Of a stretch of DNA of 64,000 nucleotides, positions 1-7,973 are shown piece by piece (positions within the stretch are counted from its first letter, which is position 1; each line of letters starts with the position of its first letter). The stretch is from positions 124,001-188,000 of the forward strand of contig NZ_CABPSC010000011.1 in assembly GCF_902459585.1 (NCBI RefSeq). The letters run 5' to 3'. This DNA is from Pandoraea nosoerga (GTDB lineage Bacteria; Pseudomonadota; Gammaproteobacteria; Burkholderiales; Burkholderiaceae). Both the position numbers and the translations under genes were made by a program. The notes beneath the pieces are model-generated. The model did no database searches, was not told where the DNA came from, and saw only the letters and a program-made list of their open reading frames with translations.

Positions 1-581
1 GTGCGGCCGTCAACACGGCCAAGGTCGCGCTTGGCGAGTCCATCGCGGTCATCGGCTGTGGCGGCGTGGGGCTGAATGCCATCCAGGGCGCCCGCATCAG
101 CGGTGCCAGCCAGATCATCGCCATCGATCCGAGCGAAGAGCGTCTGGCGTTCGCACGCAGCGTTGGCGCCACGCTGACGTTGCAGCCCGGAGCGGAACTG
201 ATCCGTCAGGTACGTAAGGCGACCGAAGGTCGCGGGGTCGACGCAGCCATCGAGGTTGTGGGCCGCCAGGAAACCGTGAACGATGCGATCCGCATGACCC
301 GGCGCGGCGGACGCGCCGTGCTTGTAGGGGCGGGCCCCGAAGACGTTGTCGTCAACGTGCCGGCCTTCACCGGCATCGTGATGACGGAAAAGACGATTCG
401 CGGATCGCTGTACGGCTCCGCGCATGTGCACCGCGAAGTGAAGCGCCTGATCGGCCTGTACGAGCAGAAGCTGCTCAAGCTCGACGAGCTGGTCACCGAG
501 ACGTTCGCCTTCCCCGCCATCAACGAAGCTCTGGACTACTGCGCCTCCGGGCGCGGCGCGCGCGCCGTTGTCCGCTTCTGA
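1..581 (+). CDS. Zn-dependent alcohol dehydrogenase, C-terminal part
   Basis: This is the 3' part of a medium-chain alcohol dehydrogenase; the frame is already open at base 3 and the 5' end lies outside the window. The visible 192 residues hold the Rossmann NAD-binding core (VIGCGGVGLNAIQGA, then IIAIDPSEERL with the acidic residue expected for NAD preference) and the C-terminal part of the catalytic domain. The catalytic zinc ligands of the N-terminal domain are not in view. The tail (GSLYGSAHVHREV, LDELVTETF) resembles class III/NDMA-type alcohol dehydrogenases. The aldehyde dehydrogenase starts 37 bases downstream, so the pair probably oxidises an alcohol to an acid. The natural substrate is unknown. 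Confidence 0.9.
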   Translation, partial: AAVNTAKVALGESIAVIGCGGVGLNAIQGARISGASQIIAIDPSEERLAFARSVGATLTLQPGAELIRQVRKATEGRGVDAAIEVVGRQETVNDAIRMTRRGGRAVLVGAGPEDVVVNVPAFTGIVMTEKTIRGSLYGSAHVHREVKRLIGLYEQKLLKLDELVTETFAFPAINEALDYCASGRGARAVVRF

Positions 582-618
582 TGGCCGACTGAATCCTCAC
601 TTCGATCTTGGAGTCTTC

Positions 619-2025
619 ATGACCCAGTACCTCATGACCATCGATGGCCGCGACGTCAGCCCGGCCGATCTGTTTGACGTGATCAACCCGGCGACAGAGC
701 AGCCGTTTGCGCAGGCGCCCCAGTGCAATCGGGCGCAGCTGGACGAGGCGATGGAGAGCGCATCGCGCGCGTTCCTTGCCTGGGGCACAAGCGAGCTCGA
801 CACGCGGCGAAATGCCCTGCAAGCCATTGCGAATGCCCTGACGTCAGCGCAGTACACGCTGGCCGAACTCGTGACCAAAGAGCAAGGCAAACCGCTTGGC
901 GCTGCCGCCTTCGAAGTGGCGGAAACCGCCCGCTGGTTCAGCTACTTCGCGAAGCTGCCTTTGCCAGAGGAGACCTTGCAGGACGATGCTGCCGGCCACG
1001 GGGTGGTCGTCCGGCGTCCGCTCGGCGTAGTCGCCGCCATCACGCCGTGGAATTTCCCTCTCCTGCTGCTGGGGATGAAGCTGGCGCCGGCCCTGCTCGC
1101 CGGCAACACGATCGTGCTCAAGCCGTCGCCCTACACGCCGGTGTCGACACTGGTGGCGGGACGCATCATTGCCGAGCACTTGCCCCCCGGTGTCCTCAAT
1201 GTCGTGAGCGGCGGCGACGAGTTGGGTGCGTGGATGACGAGCCACCCGGCCGTGAGAAAGATCAGCTTCACCGGTTCGGTCGCGACGGGCAAGGCGGTTG
1301 CAGGCGCCGCCGCCCCGGACCTGAAACGCATGACGCTGGAGCTTGGGGGCAACGATGCTGCGATCGTGCTTGACGATGCGGATCCAGCGCGGGTTGCTGC
1401 GGGCATCTTCTGGGGCGCGTTTACCAACAACGGACAGATCTGCGCCGGCATCAAGCGCGTGTTCGTGCCGGACAGCCTGCACGATGCAGTTGTCGATGCA
1501 CTAGCGCAGCGGGCCCGCCGCGTGCGCGTTGGAGACGGCATGGAAGACGGCATGCAGATCGGGCCGATCAACAACAAACCCCAGTTCGAGCGCGTGAAGG
1601 GCCTGGTGTCGGACGCCTTGGCCGAGGGCGCGATTGCGGCGGCCGGGGGCAAGCCGATCGACCGACCGGGTTACTTCTTCGAACCCACTATCCTTCATAA
1701 CGTGCGCGAAGGCATGCGCATCGTCGACGAAGAGCAGTTTGGCCCGGCACTCCCCGTGATGCGTTACGGCGATTTGGACGAGGCCATCGCGCGCGCCAAC
1801 GCGACGCCTTATGGATTGTCGGGCTCGGTGTGGAGTTCGAATGAGGATCGGGCCGCTGACGTCGCTGCGAAGCTCGACTGTGGCAGTGCGTACGTCAACA
1901 CACATCTCGTGGTGCAGCCGCATTTGCCGTTCGGTGGCTGGAAGTGGAGCGGCATTGGCATCGAGAATGGCCCATGGGGCCTCGATGCGTTCTGTTCCCT
2001 GCAAGTGCGATATCGCCCACGTTGA
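619..2025 (+). CDS. aldehyde dehydrogenase family protein
   Basis: NAD(P)-dependent aldehyde dehydrogenase of 468 residues, which oxidises an aldehyde to the carboxylic acid in the cytoplasm. The hallmarks are present: PWNFP with the oxyanion Asn at 145, the cofactor loop FTGSVATGK (218-225), the general base Glu241 in LELGGND and the catalytic Cys275 in NNGQICAG. I chose the ATG at 619 because TTGGAG lies just upstream; the frame also extends to a TTG at 568, inside the end of the preceding gene, which is unlikely to be used. It follows the alcohol dehydrogenase closely and is probably cotranscribed with it and with the downstream ferredoxin. The ferredoxin neighbour suggests the pathway starts with a P450 hydroxylation. 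Confidence 0.93.
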   Translation: MTQYLMTIDGRDVSPADLFDVINPATEQPFAQAPQCNRAQLDEAMESASRAFLAWGTSELDTRRNALQAIANALTSAQYTLAELVTKEQGKPLGAAAFEVAETARWFSYFAKLPLPEETLQDDAAGHGVVVRRPLGVVAAITPWNFPLLLLGMKLAPALLAGNTIVLKPSPYTPVSTLVAGRIIAEHLPPGVLNVVSGGDELGAWMTSHPAVRKISFTGSVATGKAVAGAAAPDLKRMTLELGGNDAAIVLDDADPARVAAGIFWGAFTNNGQICAGIKRVFVPDSLHDAVVDALAQRARRVRVGDGMEDGMQIGPINNKPQFERVKGLVSDALAEGAIAAAGGKPIDRPGYFFEPTILHNVREGMRIVDEEQFGPALPVMRYGDLDEAIARANATPYGLSGSVWSSNEDRAADVAAKLDCGSAYVNTHLVVQPHLPFGGWKWSGIGIENGPWGLDAFCSLQVRYRPR

Positions 2026-2112
2026 TAGCGCTTCGGGCCTCATCCTGGCTGCCGAGTCCGGTTAGCGAGACGAGGTCCACGCCTGAAGAATGCCAACCTA
2101 TGAGGTGTCCCC

Positions 2113-2349
2113 ATGAAAATAAGCATTACGCCTGGCATGTGTCAGGGGCATAACAATTGCAGCCGGCTTGCGCCGGAACTGTTCGCTTTGGACGAGAACG
2201 GCTATGCCATGGTCCGGATTCATGACACGTTACCATCCGAGCTGGAGGATCTGGCTGAAATGACGGCGAACAGCTGTCCGGAGTGCGCGATCAATATCGA
2301 GTATGCGGAAGACGCCTGCATTCACCTGATGGACGGCAAAGCGATGTGA
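2113..2349 (+). CDS. P450-type ferredoxin with CXXHXXC motif
   Basis: Small ferredoxin of 78 residues, probably an electron carrier to a cytochrome P450. The cluster motif is Cys10-X2-His13-X2-Cys16, followed by Cys55-Pro56. This is the pattern of single-cluster [3Fe-4S] or His-variant ferredoxins that partner bacterial P450s, where one position of a normal [4Fe-4S] motif is not Cys. A further Cys58 lies in CPEC. The segment PELFALDENGYA is typical of the family. The start has GAGGTG about five bases upstream. No P450 gene is visible in the window; the FAD reductase encoded convergently just downstream is the natural electron donor. The partner oxygenase may lie to the left of the window. Confidence 0.88.
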   Translation: MKISITPGMCQGHNNCSRLAPELFALDENGYAMVRIHDTLPSELEDLAEMTANSCPECAINIEYAEDACIHLMDGKAM

Positions 2350-2486
2350 CGCGGTGATCGCTATGCACGACATGCCCGAGAGCCAACTGAATTCGCCCGA
2401 CAGTTGGCGCTTTTTACCCGCGCCAACTTGACCCGATACGCCGCCCCTACAGATTTGATATGGAAAACCCAAGCAGATCTCAGTCC

Positions 2487-3707
2487 TCACGCGACCATAC
2501 GTTGCAGAGGAATGCTGACATCCGCGAGCCGCGTGACATCGACAGGCGCCCCGCGGACAATTAGCTGCTGGGCAAAACGCATCTCACGACCTTGATTCAC
2601 CGTAATAGCGAACGACGGCGTGTCACCGGTCAGGCCGAATACGGTGAAACAGGTGTCATCTGGCGTTCCACGCCAGACCAGTTCCTCACCACCTCGAGGC
2701 ATCCCGGCCAGTTGAAAATTGAGGTCATACTGGTCGCTCCACAACCAAGGTAGTTCGGCGTAAGCCGAAGGTTGACCGGCAATCGACTTCGCGACCGCAA
2801 TAGCCTGGTTCTGCGCGTTTTTCCATGACTCAAGCCGAATATAGCGCCCCAACAGGGGGTTGAAATGACGTGTAACGTCGCCAGCCGCCCAAATGCGTTC
2901 ATCTTCCGTTCGTCCGAACTCATCGACCAACACCCCATCATCAATCGACAGACCTGCAGTTGCGGCGAGTTCCGTGTTCGGAATGGAACCTATGCCTACA
3001 GCGACCACATCGGCTTCTATTGGACCGATGCTCGTCTGAGCAATAAGGCCACCGTCTGGTCGATGCTCAAAACTATGCAACGCAACGCCGGTATGGAGCA
3101 TGACTCCTCGTCCAGCGTGAATACCGGCAAGGTGCGAGGCTACGTGAGGCGGCAGTACCCGCCCCATCAGCGTCGGAGCCTGCTCTATCAAATCCACTGA
3201 TAAGCCAAGTGCTCGGGCGCTAGCCGCAATTTCTAACCCAATAAACCCTCCGCCAACAATCAACAGACGCTCCGATTTAGCAAGCGCCGAACGCAGCGCA
3301 AGTGCGTGTCCGATATCACGCAACACATGGACGCGCGGATGATCTGCGCCCGGGATATTCAGGCGTCTGGCGCGTGCACCGGTAGCAATAACAAGCGACT
3401 CATAGCCCCGCCGATCGCCATCGTCCAGTTGCAGCAGTCGTTGACTGCGGTTGACTTCAAGGACCTGACGTCCCGTAATCAGCTCGATGTCCTGCTCTGC
3501 ATAAAATGCAGGAGGCCTGATATAGGTCCTTTCGGTTTCGATCTTGCCTTGCAGAAGCGTTTTCGAAAGCGGCGGTCGTTCATAGGGCGGCCAATCTTCA
3601 GCGCCGATGACGGTAATTTCCCCGTCGTATCCGAGCTGCCTCAAATTGGCAGCGACGGTCCCGCCCGCCTGACCGGCGCCAATAATCACGGTGCGTTGCT
3701 TACTCAT
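2487..3707 (-). CDS. FAD-dependent ferredoxin reductase
   Basis: NAD(P)H:ferredoxin reductase of the putidaredoxin/rhodocoxin reductase family, 406 residues, which passes electrons from NAD(P)H via FAD to a ferredoxin. Seen: the N-terminal FAD-binding VIIGAGQAGG, the YERPPLSK motif, ATGARARRL, the NAD-binding LLIVGGGFIGLEIA and the second FAD site IWAAGDVTRH. The open frame extends about 50 codons further up, but the ATG at 3707 places the dinucleotide motif at the family's usual N-terminal position, so I prefer it even though no strong ribosome binding site is seen. It is convergent with the ferredoxin gene, with 137 bases between stops. Its G+C is slightly lower than that of the core genes. 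The functional pairing with the ferredoxin is inferred from family and proximity. Confidence 0.9.
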   Translation of the reverse strand: MSKQRTVIIGAGQAGGTVAANLRQLGYDGEITVIGAEDWPPYERPPLSKTLLQGKIETERTYIRPPAFYAEQDIELITGRQVLEVNRSQRLLQLDDGDRRGYESLVIATGARARRLNIPGADHPRVHVLRDIGHALALRSALAKSERLLIVGGGFIGLEIAASARALGLSVDLIEQAPTLMGRVLPPHVASHLAGIHAGRGVMLHTGVALHSFEHRPDGGLIAQTSIGPIEADVVAVGIGSIPNTELAATAGLSIDDGVLVDEFGRTEDERIWAAGDVTRHFNPLLGRYIRLESWKNAQNQAIAVAKSIAGQPSAYAELPWLWSDQYDLNFQLAGMPRGGEELVWRGTPDDTCFTVFGLTGDTPSFAITVNQGREMRFAQQLIVRGAPVDVTRLADVSIPLQRMVA

Positions 3708-4158
3708 ATTAATTAAATCTTGAAGTCTGTCATTGACTGGGACAAGACAATGCGTCAATGACATAGTCAGGACGGCAACTAGCGCCCGCAAAGTCCAAAT
3801 GTTCCAAAGCGGTTCTGCCAGCACACATCCCTCGTCGGGACGAACCGGTGTCCCTGCCATAGAGACTTCGCCCTTCCATCGCAGAGGCCAGCATCAGAAA
3901 AACTCCTTAGTGAAGCGCGGGCTACACCAGCCCCGACAGGATGGCTACAAACACGCCGAAGTGAATTGATAACGCCGCAGCATCCCGAGCACACGTTGCG
4001 ACACTTCGCATTCCGATTTCGATAGCCCACTTTCCGATACGACGCGCGTAGAAAGTGCGCTGAAAAGCCGCGAGATTTGCGACAGCACGAAGCGAATCGC
4101 TTGCCACGGCATCTCGACGAATGCACTCGGAAAAATCTGCTGCTGCGGCATGTCTGGT
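3708..4158 (-). other. 450-base gap between transporter and reductase genes
   Basis: No recognisable gene. The best short candidate is a 54-codon frame on the minus strand from an ATG at 3894 to a stop at 3730; it has AAGGAG at good spacing, but its product resembles nothing I know. Other frames here (for example 3779-4162 and 3945-4202, minus) are Arg/Cys/Ser-rich or overlap the transporter out of frame and look non-coding. The stretch could be decayed sequence or a long leader of the reductase gene. Confidence 0.35.
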
Positions 4159-5403
4159 TCAAGCACTAGCCGGAATACGGTCTTCCCCAGCTGCGGCCGC
4201 ATTCCGGTTCAGGTGCCCCGTAACGATCAGCAACCCAAGCGCGGCAACAATCACGACCGGGATGCTTGAGACGACTAGCATCGATGCACTGGAACCAGCC
4301 GAAAACAGCAAGCCCGCGATCAGTGGTCCAAGTATTGAACCCAGACGGCCGACCGCGACTGCCGCGCCGATCCCGGTGCCCCTCACGTGTGTCGGATAGA
4401 CTTGCCCTGCCAATGCAAAGAGTACCGACTGGACGCCGCCGAGAAATACGCCACAGAGGAACCCACCGGCTATCGTTTGCAATGCACCGGTGGCCATTGC
4501 CAGCGTGGCAAGAGCAAGGACCATTCCCGCATACATGAAAATCACGGTACGGTTGCGGCCCATGCGATCCATCAGATTACTGATGCCAAGGGAGCCAGAA
4601 CCCGCGCCAATGTGGAAAGCCATTAGCACCAAGCCGCTCTGCTCGAGAGAAAGGCCGCGGCCAATCATCATGGATGGCAGCCAGTTCATCAGGAAGTACA
4701 GCACGATCACCGTACCGAGGCAGCTAGTCCAAAGTGCGGAAGTCATTAGCGCGCGTCCGTCGCGCCAGAGCGCTTCAACGAAGCCGACCTTCGCGTCGGG
4801 CGCGACGGTGCGGCTCGATTCAAATTGCGTTGACTCAGTGAGAAGAAAGGCCAGAAGCAGAGCAACCGCGATTGGCCCGAAGCCGCCGACATAAAACACC
4901 ATGCGCCATTGCCCCGGCCCGTTGGCCAGAACGCCGATCAAGGCGCCAATGGCTGCTCCCAACGGCATGCCGCAGTACATCGCGCCAACGGCCGCAGTGC
5001 GTCGATCTGGGGCCGCGGCTTCTGAGCACAGTGCCAGCAGGATCGGCATTGCTGCGCCGAGGCCAAGCCCCGTCAGAATACGTGCGACGAGCAAGCTGCC
5101 GAAATCCCAGACATGCGCGGTCGCCAAAGAGAAGAGACCAAACAAGACCACCGAGGTGATCAAAACGCTCTTGCGGCCCAACAAGTCGGCAAGGCGTCCC
5201 CCAATCAGCGCACCCGGCATCAGACCAATAGCGCCAGCGCTGAGTGCCCAGCCCAGTTGCGCCACGGAAAGAGAAAACTCCTGGGCGATGCGAGGGCCAG
5301 TGATACCGACAGATTGCACATCGATGCCTTCGAGCAACGCCACGCTAAGGCACAGCACTACGGTGATCCGCGCTCGCATCGCGCGGGAGAGGGATGAATT
5401 CAC
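4159..5403 (-). CDS. MFS transporter, aromatic acid:H+ symporter type
   Basis: Inner-membrane major facilitator transporter of 414 residues with about 12 predicted helices. It resembles the AAHS family (PcaK, MhpT), which import aromatic or phenylpropanoid acids with protons. Seen: EGIDVQSVG in helix 1 (family DXX(S/T/V) motif), the loop 2-3 signature GRLADLLGRKSVL, and the repeated loop motif near LMDRMGRNRTV. The frame runs to a TTG at 5415, but GGAG sits six bases ahead of a GTG at 5403, which I take as the start. It is transcribed toward the ferredoxin reductase, 451 bases away. Context suggests it imports the substrate that the adjacent oxygenase-type pathway degrades; the substrate itself is not determinable. 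Confidence 0.88.
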   Translation of the reverse strand: MNSSLSRAMRARITVVLCLSVALLEGIDVQSVGITGPRIAQEFSLSVAQLGWALSAGAIGLMPGALIGGRLADLLGRKSVLITSVVLFGLFSLATAHVWDFGSLLVARILTGLGLGAAMPILLALCSEAAAPDRRTAAVGAMYCGMPLGAAIGALIGVLANGPGQWRMVFYVGGFGPIAVALLLAFLLTESTQFESSRTVAPDAKVGFVEALWRDGRALMTSALWTSCLGTVIVLYFLMNWLPSMMIGRGLSLEQSGLVLMAFHIGAGSGSLGISNLMDRMGRNRTVIFMYAGMVLALATLAMATGALQTIAGGFLCGVFLGGVQSVLFALAGQVYPTHVRGTGIGAAVAVGRLGSILGPLIAGLLFSAGSSASMLVVSSIPVVIVAALGLLIVTGHLNRNAAAAGEDRIPASA

Positions 5404-5711
5404 AAGTGTCTCCAATAATAGTTATTTGTCTGGCGCGCGCATATGCGTCTGATTCGAAGGAGCTCGCCCTTCCCATCGGGCGGGGCCAGTCTCCCTCCGT
5501 CACTCGGAATTTGGCACCGCGTACGCGCCCACCCATCCGGCAGTCGTACCCCACACAGGCCGAGCTGGCGACGGACAATTTCAGTTGGCGAACACAGCGA
5601 TTTAGCCGTGAGAGCTTTTGTGCTGAAGCGTCAAGTCCGCCCAATCGCCTGTCCGGCAAGCGCCAAGCGTCAGGTGCATTTCCGCGACATTTCAGTGCAC
5701 GCAGGGAATGC
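5404..5711. other. 308-base gap, promoter side of the MFS gene
   Basis: Upstream region of the MFS gene and downstream region of the membrane protein gene. It contains the palindrome CGCATATGCG (5437-5446) about 35 bases ahead of the MFS start, which could be part of an operator. A plus-strand frame (5443-5751) is open but its product is low-complexity and unrecognised. I see no terminator. This is where sequence composition changes from the catabolic genes to the AT-richer block on the right. Confidence 0.35.
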
Positions 5712-6584
5712 CTACCAGGACGCCCTCCCCTTCCACGCGGACCGGGTATAAGCGGCGATTTCCGTTCGAATCTCTTCCGAGGCCGATAGTTGAGCACGGT
5801 GTTCGCCGATCGCGTAAATATCTGCCGACGTTTGAGGGCCAAATTTGACAAAAATGCTCTCGTGGTCGTATGAGTAGTCGAGCAGCTTCTGTTGAACCGA
5901 GGAAGCCCACCGGCACGACACTTGCGCACTTGTCCCAGTTTCACGACACCACCGATCGAAAGATTCGAGTTGGCGCAGTAAATATGCGCTCGCCTGTTTC
6001 ACCTCAGTAGACGTTGCTTGCAACTCTGTCGCGTGACGAGAGACTTGCGAGTCCGCCACAAAGAAGATGCCCGCAAGCAACCCGGCAATAACCCAGAAGT
6101 GATCATAGAGATGCCAGAATCTATCCCTGATGCGAACCAAATCAGTAAAGATTATCGCAATACACCAACCGCCGAGTACGCCCAGCAACATGAGGCAGGC
6201 CATCCCATAGCCCGCACCTAAAACACCAGTTCCGCCCAACACGAACGAGTCAGGAACCGCCGAAAAGGATGGCCATATGCCGAGCACATTGAGCACCGCT
6301 GGCACCAACAGCAAGCCCAACGATATCGCGGCTCCAGTCTTCCGTGAAATCACGTAGCCTGCGACTAAGAATGCACAGGCAAAGACAACAAACGCGATAA
6401 AAAGCAGGCCGAGAATGACGGCGACTGACTGTGCAGGAGACCAATACGAGGACACGATCATCCCCCTTGGATCACGCACTATGTAGTTTGAGGAGATCAC
6501 CCCGAGCCCCTCAAGGCTTTGCTGTAGATTCCACGCTGCCCCTTGCAAAACGACGATGTAGGGCGATAGCAATGTAGTGAGCAT
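5712..6584 (-). CDS. uncharacterised membrane protein with C-terminal soluble domain
   Basis: I do not recognise this 290-residue protein. It has hydrophobic stretches near residues 51-76, 81-102, 115-145 and 160-178, which look like four transmembrane helices, preceded by a short amphipathic N-terminus. About 100 residues follow that look soluble and partly helical. In this tail two cysteines (SFDRWCRETG and VSCRWASSVQQ) and several Trp/Tyr residues stand out. Codon use is visibly less GC-rich than in neighbouring core genes, a sign of foreign origin. It lies next to an AlpA-like phage regulator in a block that ends at a tRNA, so it is probably cargo of an integrated element. A defence or surface role is possible but nothing in the sequence proves it. 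Confidence 0.6.
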   Translation of the reverse strand: MLTTLLSPYIVVLQGAAWNLQQSLEGLGVISSNYIVRDPRGMIVSSYWSPAQSVAVILGLLFIAFVVFACAFLVAGYVISRKTGAAISLGLLLVPAVLNVLGIWPSFSAVPDSFVLGGTGVLGAGYGMACLMLLGVLGGWCIAIIFTDLVRIRDRFWHLYDHFWVIAGLLAGIFFVADSQVSRHATELQATSTEVKQASAYLLRQLESFDRWCRETGTSAQVSCRWASSVQQKLLDYSYDHESIFVKFGPQTSADIYAIGEHRAQLSASEEIRTEIAAYTRSAWKGRASW

Positions 6585-6610
6585 TTACTTCGAATGTAGT
6601 CCGATCATGT

Positions 6611-6628
6611 TTATCGGATTCTCGATAA
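6611..6628. promoter_or_regulatory. inverted repeat upstream of the membrane protein gene
   Basis: A perfect six-base inverted repeat, TTATCG-N6-CGATAA, lies 27 bases upstream of the ATG at 6584. Its size, symmetry and position fit an operator or an RNA hairpin in the leader. No protein can be assigned to it. Confidence 0.3.
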
Positions 6629-6719
6629 GAACGAATTTTGCGGGACGCTCACCAACTTATTTAATTTCCCCAAGCTCAAGCTTCAGCGACACTGTGAGCC
6701 TTTGGCGTTCGACGCGCGT

Positions 6720-6944
6720 CTACGGACGACTTGCGGCGATACGGCCAAGCAGCCAGTCATTCACTTCATGTTCCAGCCAGCCCACGCTATGGCGCGAGAG
6801 ACGAATCTGCTTAGGAAACGTGGGGTCGTAACGAGGAGACTTGGGATTGAGCCAATCGTAGATCGTGGTTCGAGCAGCACCGAGCCGCAGTTGGAGCTGC
6901 TTGAGTCGGAGGATGACCAGCGGCGATTGCATCGGTATGTTCAT
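6720..6944 (-). CDS. AlpA-family phage-type DNA-binding regulator
   Basis: Short helix-turn-helix protein of 74 residues resembling the AlpA family, small MerR/excisionase-like regulators found in prophages and integrative elements, where they often control the integrase. Seen: LRLKQLQLRLGAARTTIYDW, a typical winged-helix recognition segment, then PTFPKQIRLSRHSVGWLEHE, the wing and terminal helix of AlpA proteins. The start ATG at 6944 has AGGA six bases upstream. It is the best marker that this AT-richer block came with a mobile element. No integrase is found nearby, so it may be a remnant or may control the neighbouring genes. A palindrome lies about 55 bases ahead of its start. Confidence 0.75.
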   Translation of the reverse strand: MNIPMQSPLVILRLKQLQLRLGAARTTIYDWLNPKSPRYDPTFPKQIRLSRHSVGWLEHEVNDWLLGRIAASRP

Positions 6945-6999
6945 GATTCGTCCTATTGAGTGTTGTTGGGAACACGGGACGAATGGTGCCGATACGCGA

Positions 7000-7012
7000 C
7001 TATTCAGAATAG
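7000..7012. promoter_or_regulatory. palindrome CTATTC-A-GAATAG upstream of the AlpA-like gene
   Basis: A perfect 6+6 inverted repeat around one base, 55 bases upstream of the AlpA-like start. A near copy (5 of 6 in one arm) lies at 7961-7973, upstream of the next minus-strand gene. The shared position ahead of two adjacent genes suggests an operator for one regulator, perhaps the AlpA-like protein. This is inference from sequence symmetry only. Confidence 0.4.
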
Positions 7013-7069
7013 AGAAAGGGTTACACCCTTCCGGGTGTAACCCTTTCTAAAGCCTCGCCGTGTGGCGAG
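7013..7069 (-). terminator. strong hairpin pair downstream of gene 7081-7869
   Basis: Bases 7013-7028 and 7033-7048 form a perfect 16-base-pair hairpin with a four-base loop (one arm is AGAAAGGGTTACACCC). A second hairpin, CTCGCC-GTGT-GGCGAG, lies at 7054-7069. Both are just beyond the stop of the minus-strand gene at 7081, as expected for a transcription end. There is no clear U-run on either side, so intrinsic termination is uncertain. The first stem directly abuts the palindrome at 7000-7012. Confidence 0.45.
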
Positions 7070-7080
7070 ATTGGGGAGTC

Positions 7081-7869
7081 TCACTTTTCGGCGGGTGGAC
7101 GCCCATTTCCGGCCCATGAGGGCCGAATGATCGATGCGCCCTTGCGAGCTAGACTTTGGGAAAAGCCACGATCAGCTAGCCACATAGTGACTTTATCATT
7201 GGTCGGCTGCGCGTCACGATCTTCGCGACTGGCATTTGCCCAGAATTTCTCCGAGGCTTGGATCAGCCGCATCAGTTGATCTGAGCGGTGGTCTCGTGCC
7301 GACGCTGAAGTGTCGCTCATTTCATCGTCGACAACGGCTGTGTCACCTGCCTGAAGTTTTTCAAGGTCATCACGGGTGATTACCAGGCGCTCCGAAATGA
7401 TCCGAACCTTGCGCTTTCGATCCCCCTTGTACAGTTTCCAGACTGCGAACTGCCCCGTGAACGGCCCGGTACCACAGCTCGCTGGCGTTGTCTTATGAAG
7501 CATTTCATCCCGATAGAAGCAATATCCAGACTTGAATGTTGCGCGCTCAACTGTCTCTCCGCACTCAAGCCTGCGACAGTCGTTGCGCCAAATCGTGAGC
7601 AACACGGGCGGCGCAAAGGAAATTCCCTTGAACTTCGTTTCTGCATCGTACGGGCAGACAGTTAGCTCTGACGGCACTGTTACATTGACATTTATGATTC
7701 CCACGCTTCCGTAGTACAGCAAGTCAGACACTGTACATCCAAGCATGTCGCACGCGTCGGGCAGCGTGTAATAGTGGCGCGGTGGGAGCCCACATTGTTC
7801 CAATCTATTTAGACGAGTTGTCGTGGCAGAATCTTTGGCATGGCTACGCGACTTTCCGTTCGAAGTCAT
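7081..7869 (-). CDS. uncharacterised element protein, possible DNA-binding N-terminus
   Basis: 262-residue protein with no function I can name. Near residues 30-60, HYYTLPDACDMLGCTVSDLL followed by YYGSVGI resembles the helix-turn-helix of MerR/excisionase-type proteins. Around residue 160, a segment beginning VRIISERLVITRDDLEKL looks like the wing-plus-helix ending of such domains. The C-terminus (KVTMWLADRGFSQSLARKGA) resembles tails of uncharacterised proteins in Burkholderiales mobile elements. The frame extends upstream to 7926, but the ATG at 7869 gives a more protein-like N-terminus; no clear Shine-Dalgarno sequence supports either. Lower G+C and the neighbouring AlpA-like gene suggest element cargo. 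A regulatory or replication-related role is possible. Confidence 0.6.
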   Translation of the reverse strand: MTSNGKSRSHAKDSATTTRLNRLEQCGLPPRHYYTLPDACDMLGCTVSDLLYYGSVGIINVNVTVPSELTVCPYDAETKFKGISFAPPVLLTIWRNDCRRLECGETVERATFKSGYCFYRDEMLHKTTPASCGTGPFTGQFAVWKLYKGDRKRKVRIISERLVITRDDLEKLQAGDTAVVDDEMSDTSASARDHRSDQLMRLIQASEKFWANASREDRDAQPTNDKVTMWLADRGFSQSLARKGASIIRPSWAGNGRPPAEK

Positions 7870-7960
7870 GATGAATAAATGTAATCGGACCACGCCACAT
7901 GCTAGTAGACTTGGCGCCAGCGTCAAGCCCTCCTCGCACGTCTAACTACTAAGCGCATTT

Positions 7961-7973
7961 GAATTCTGAATAG
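7961..7973. promoter_or_regulatory. second copy of the element palindrome
   Basis: GAATTC-T-GAATAG, a near-perfect copy of the palindrome at 7000-7012, lies 92 bases upstream of the start at 7869. Over 15 bases the two regions match at 14 positions in opposite orientation. It is a candidate operator shared by the two minus-strand genes. Confidence 0.35.

Noticed and set aside
5440-5470. Possible copy of the tRNA 3' end (GATTCGAA) as an attachment site
   Set aside because: Only eight bases match; too short to be an att duplication.
5443-5751. 102-codon plus-strand frame left of the membrane protein gene
   Set aside because: No start signal or recognisable family; overlaps the end of the membrane protein gene antisense.
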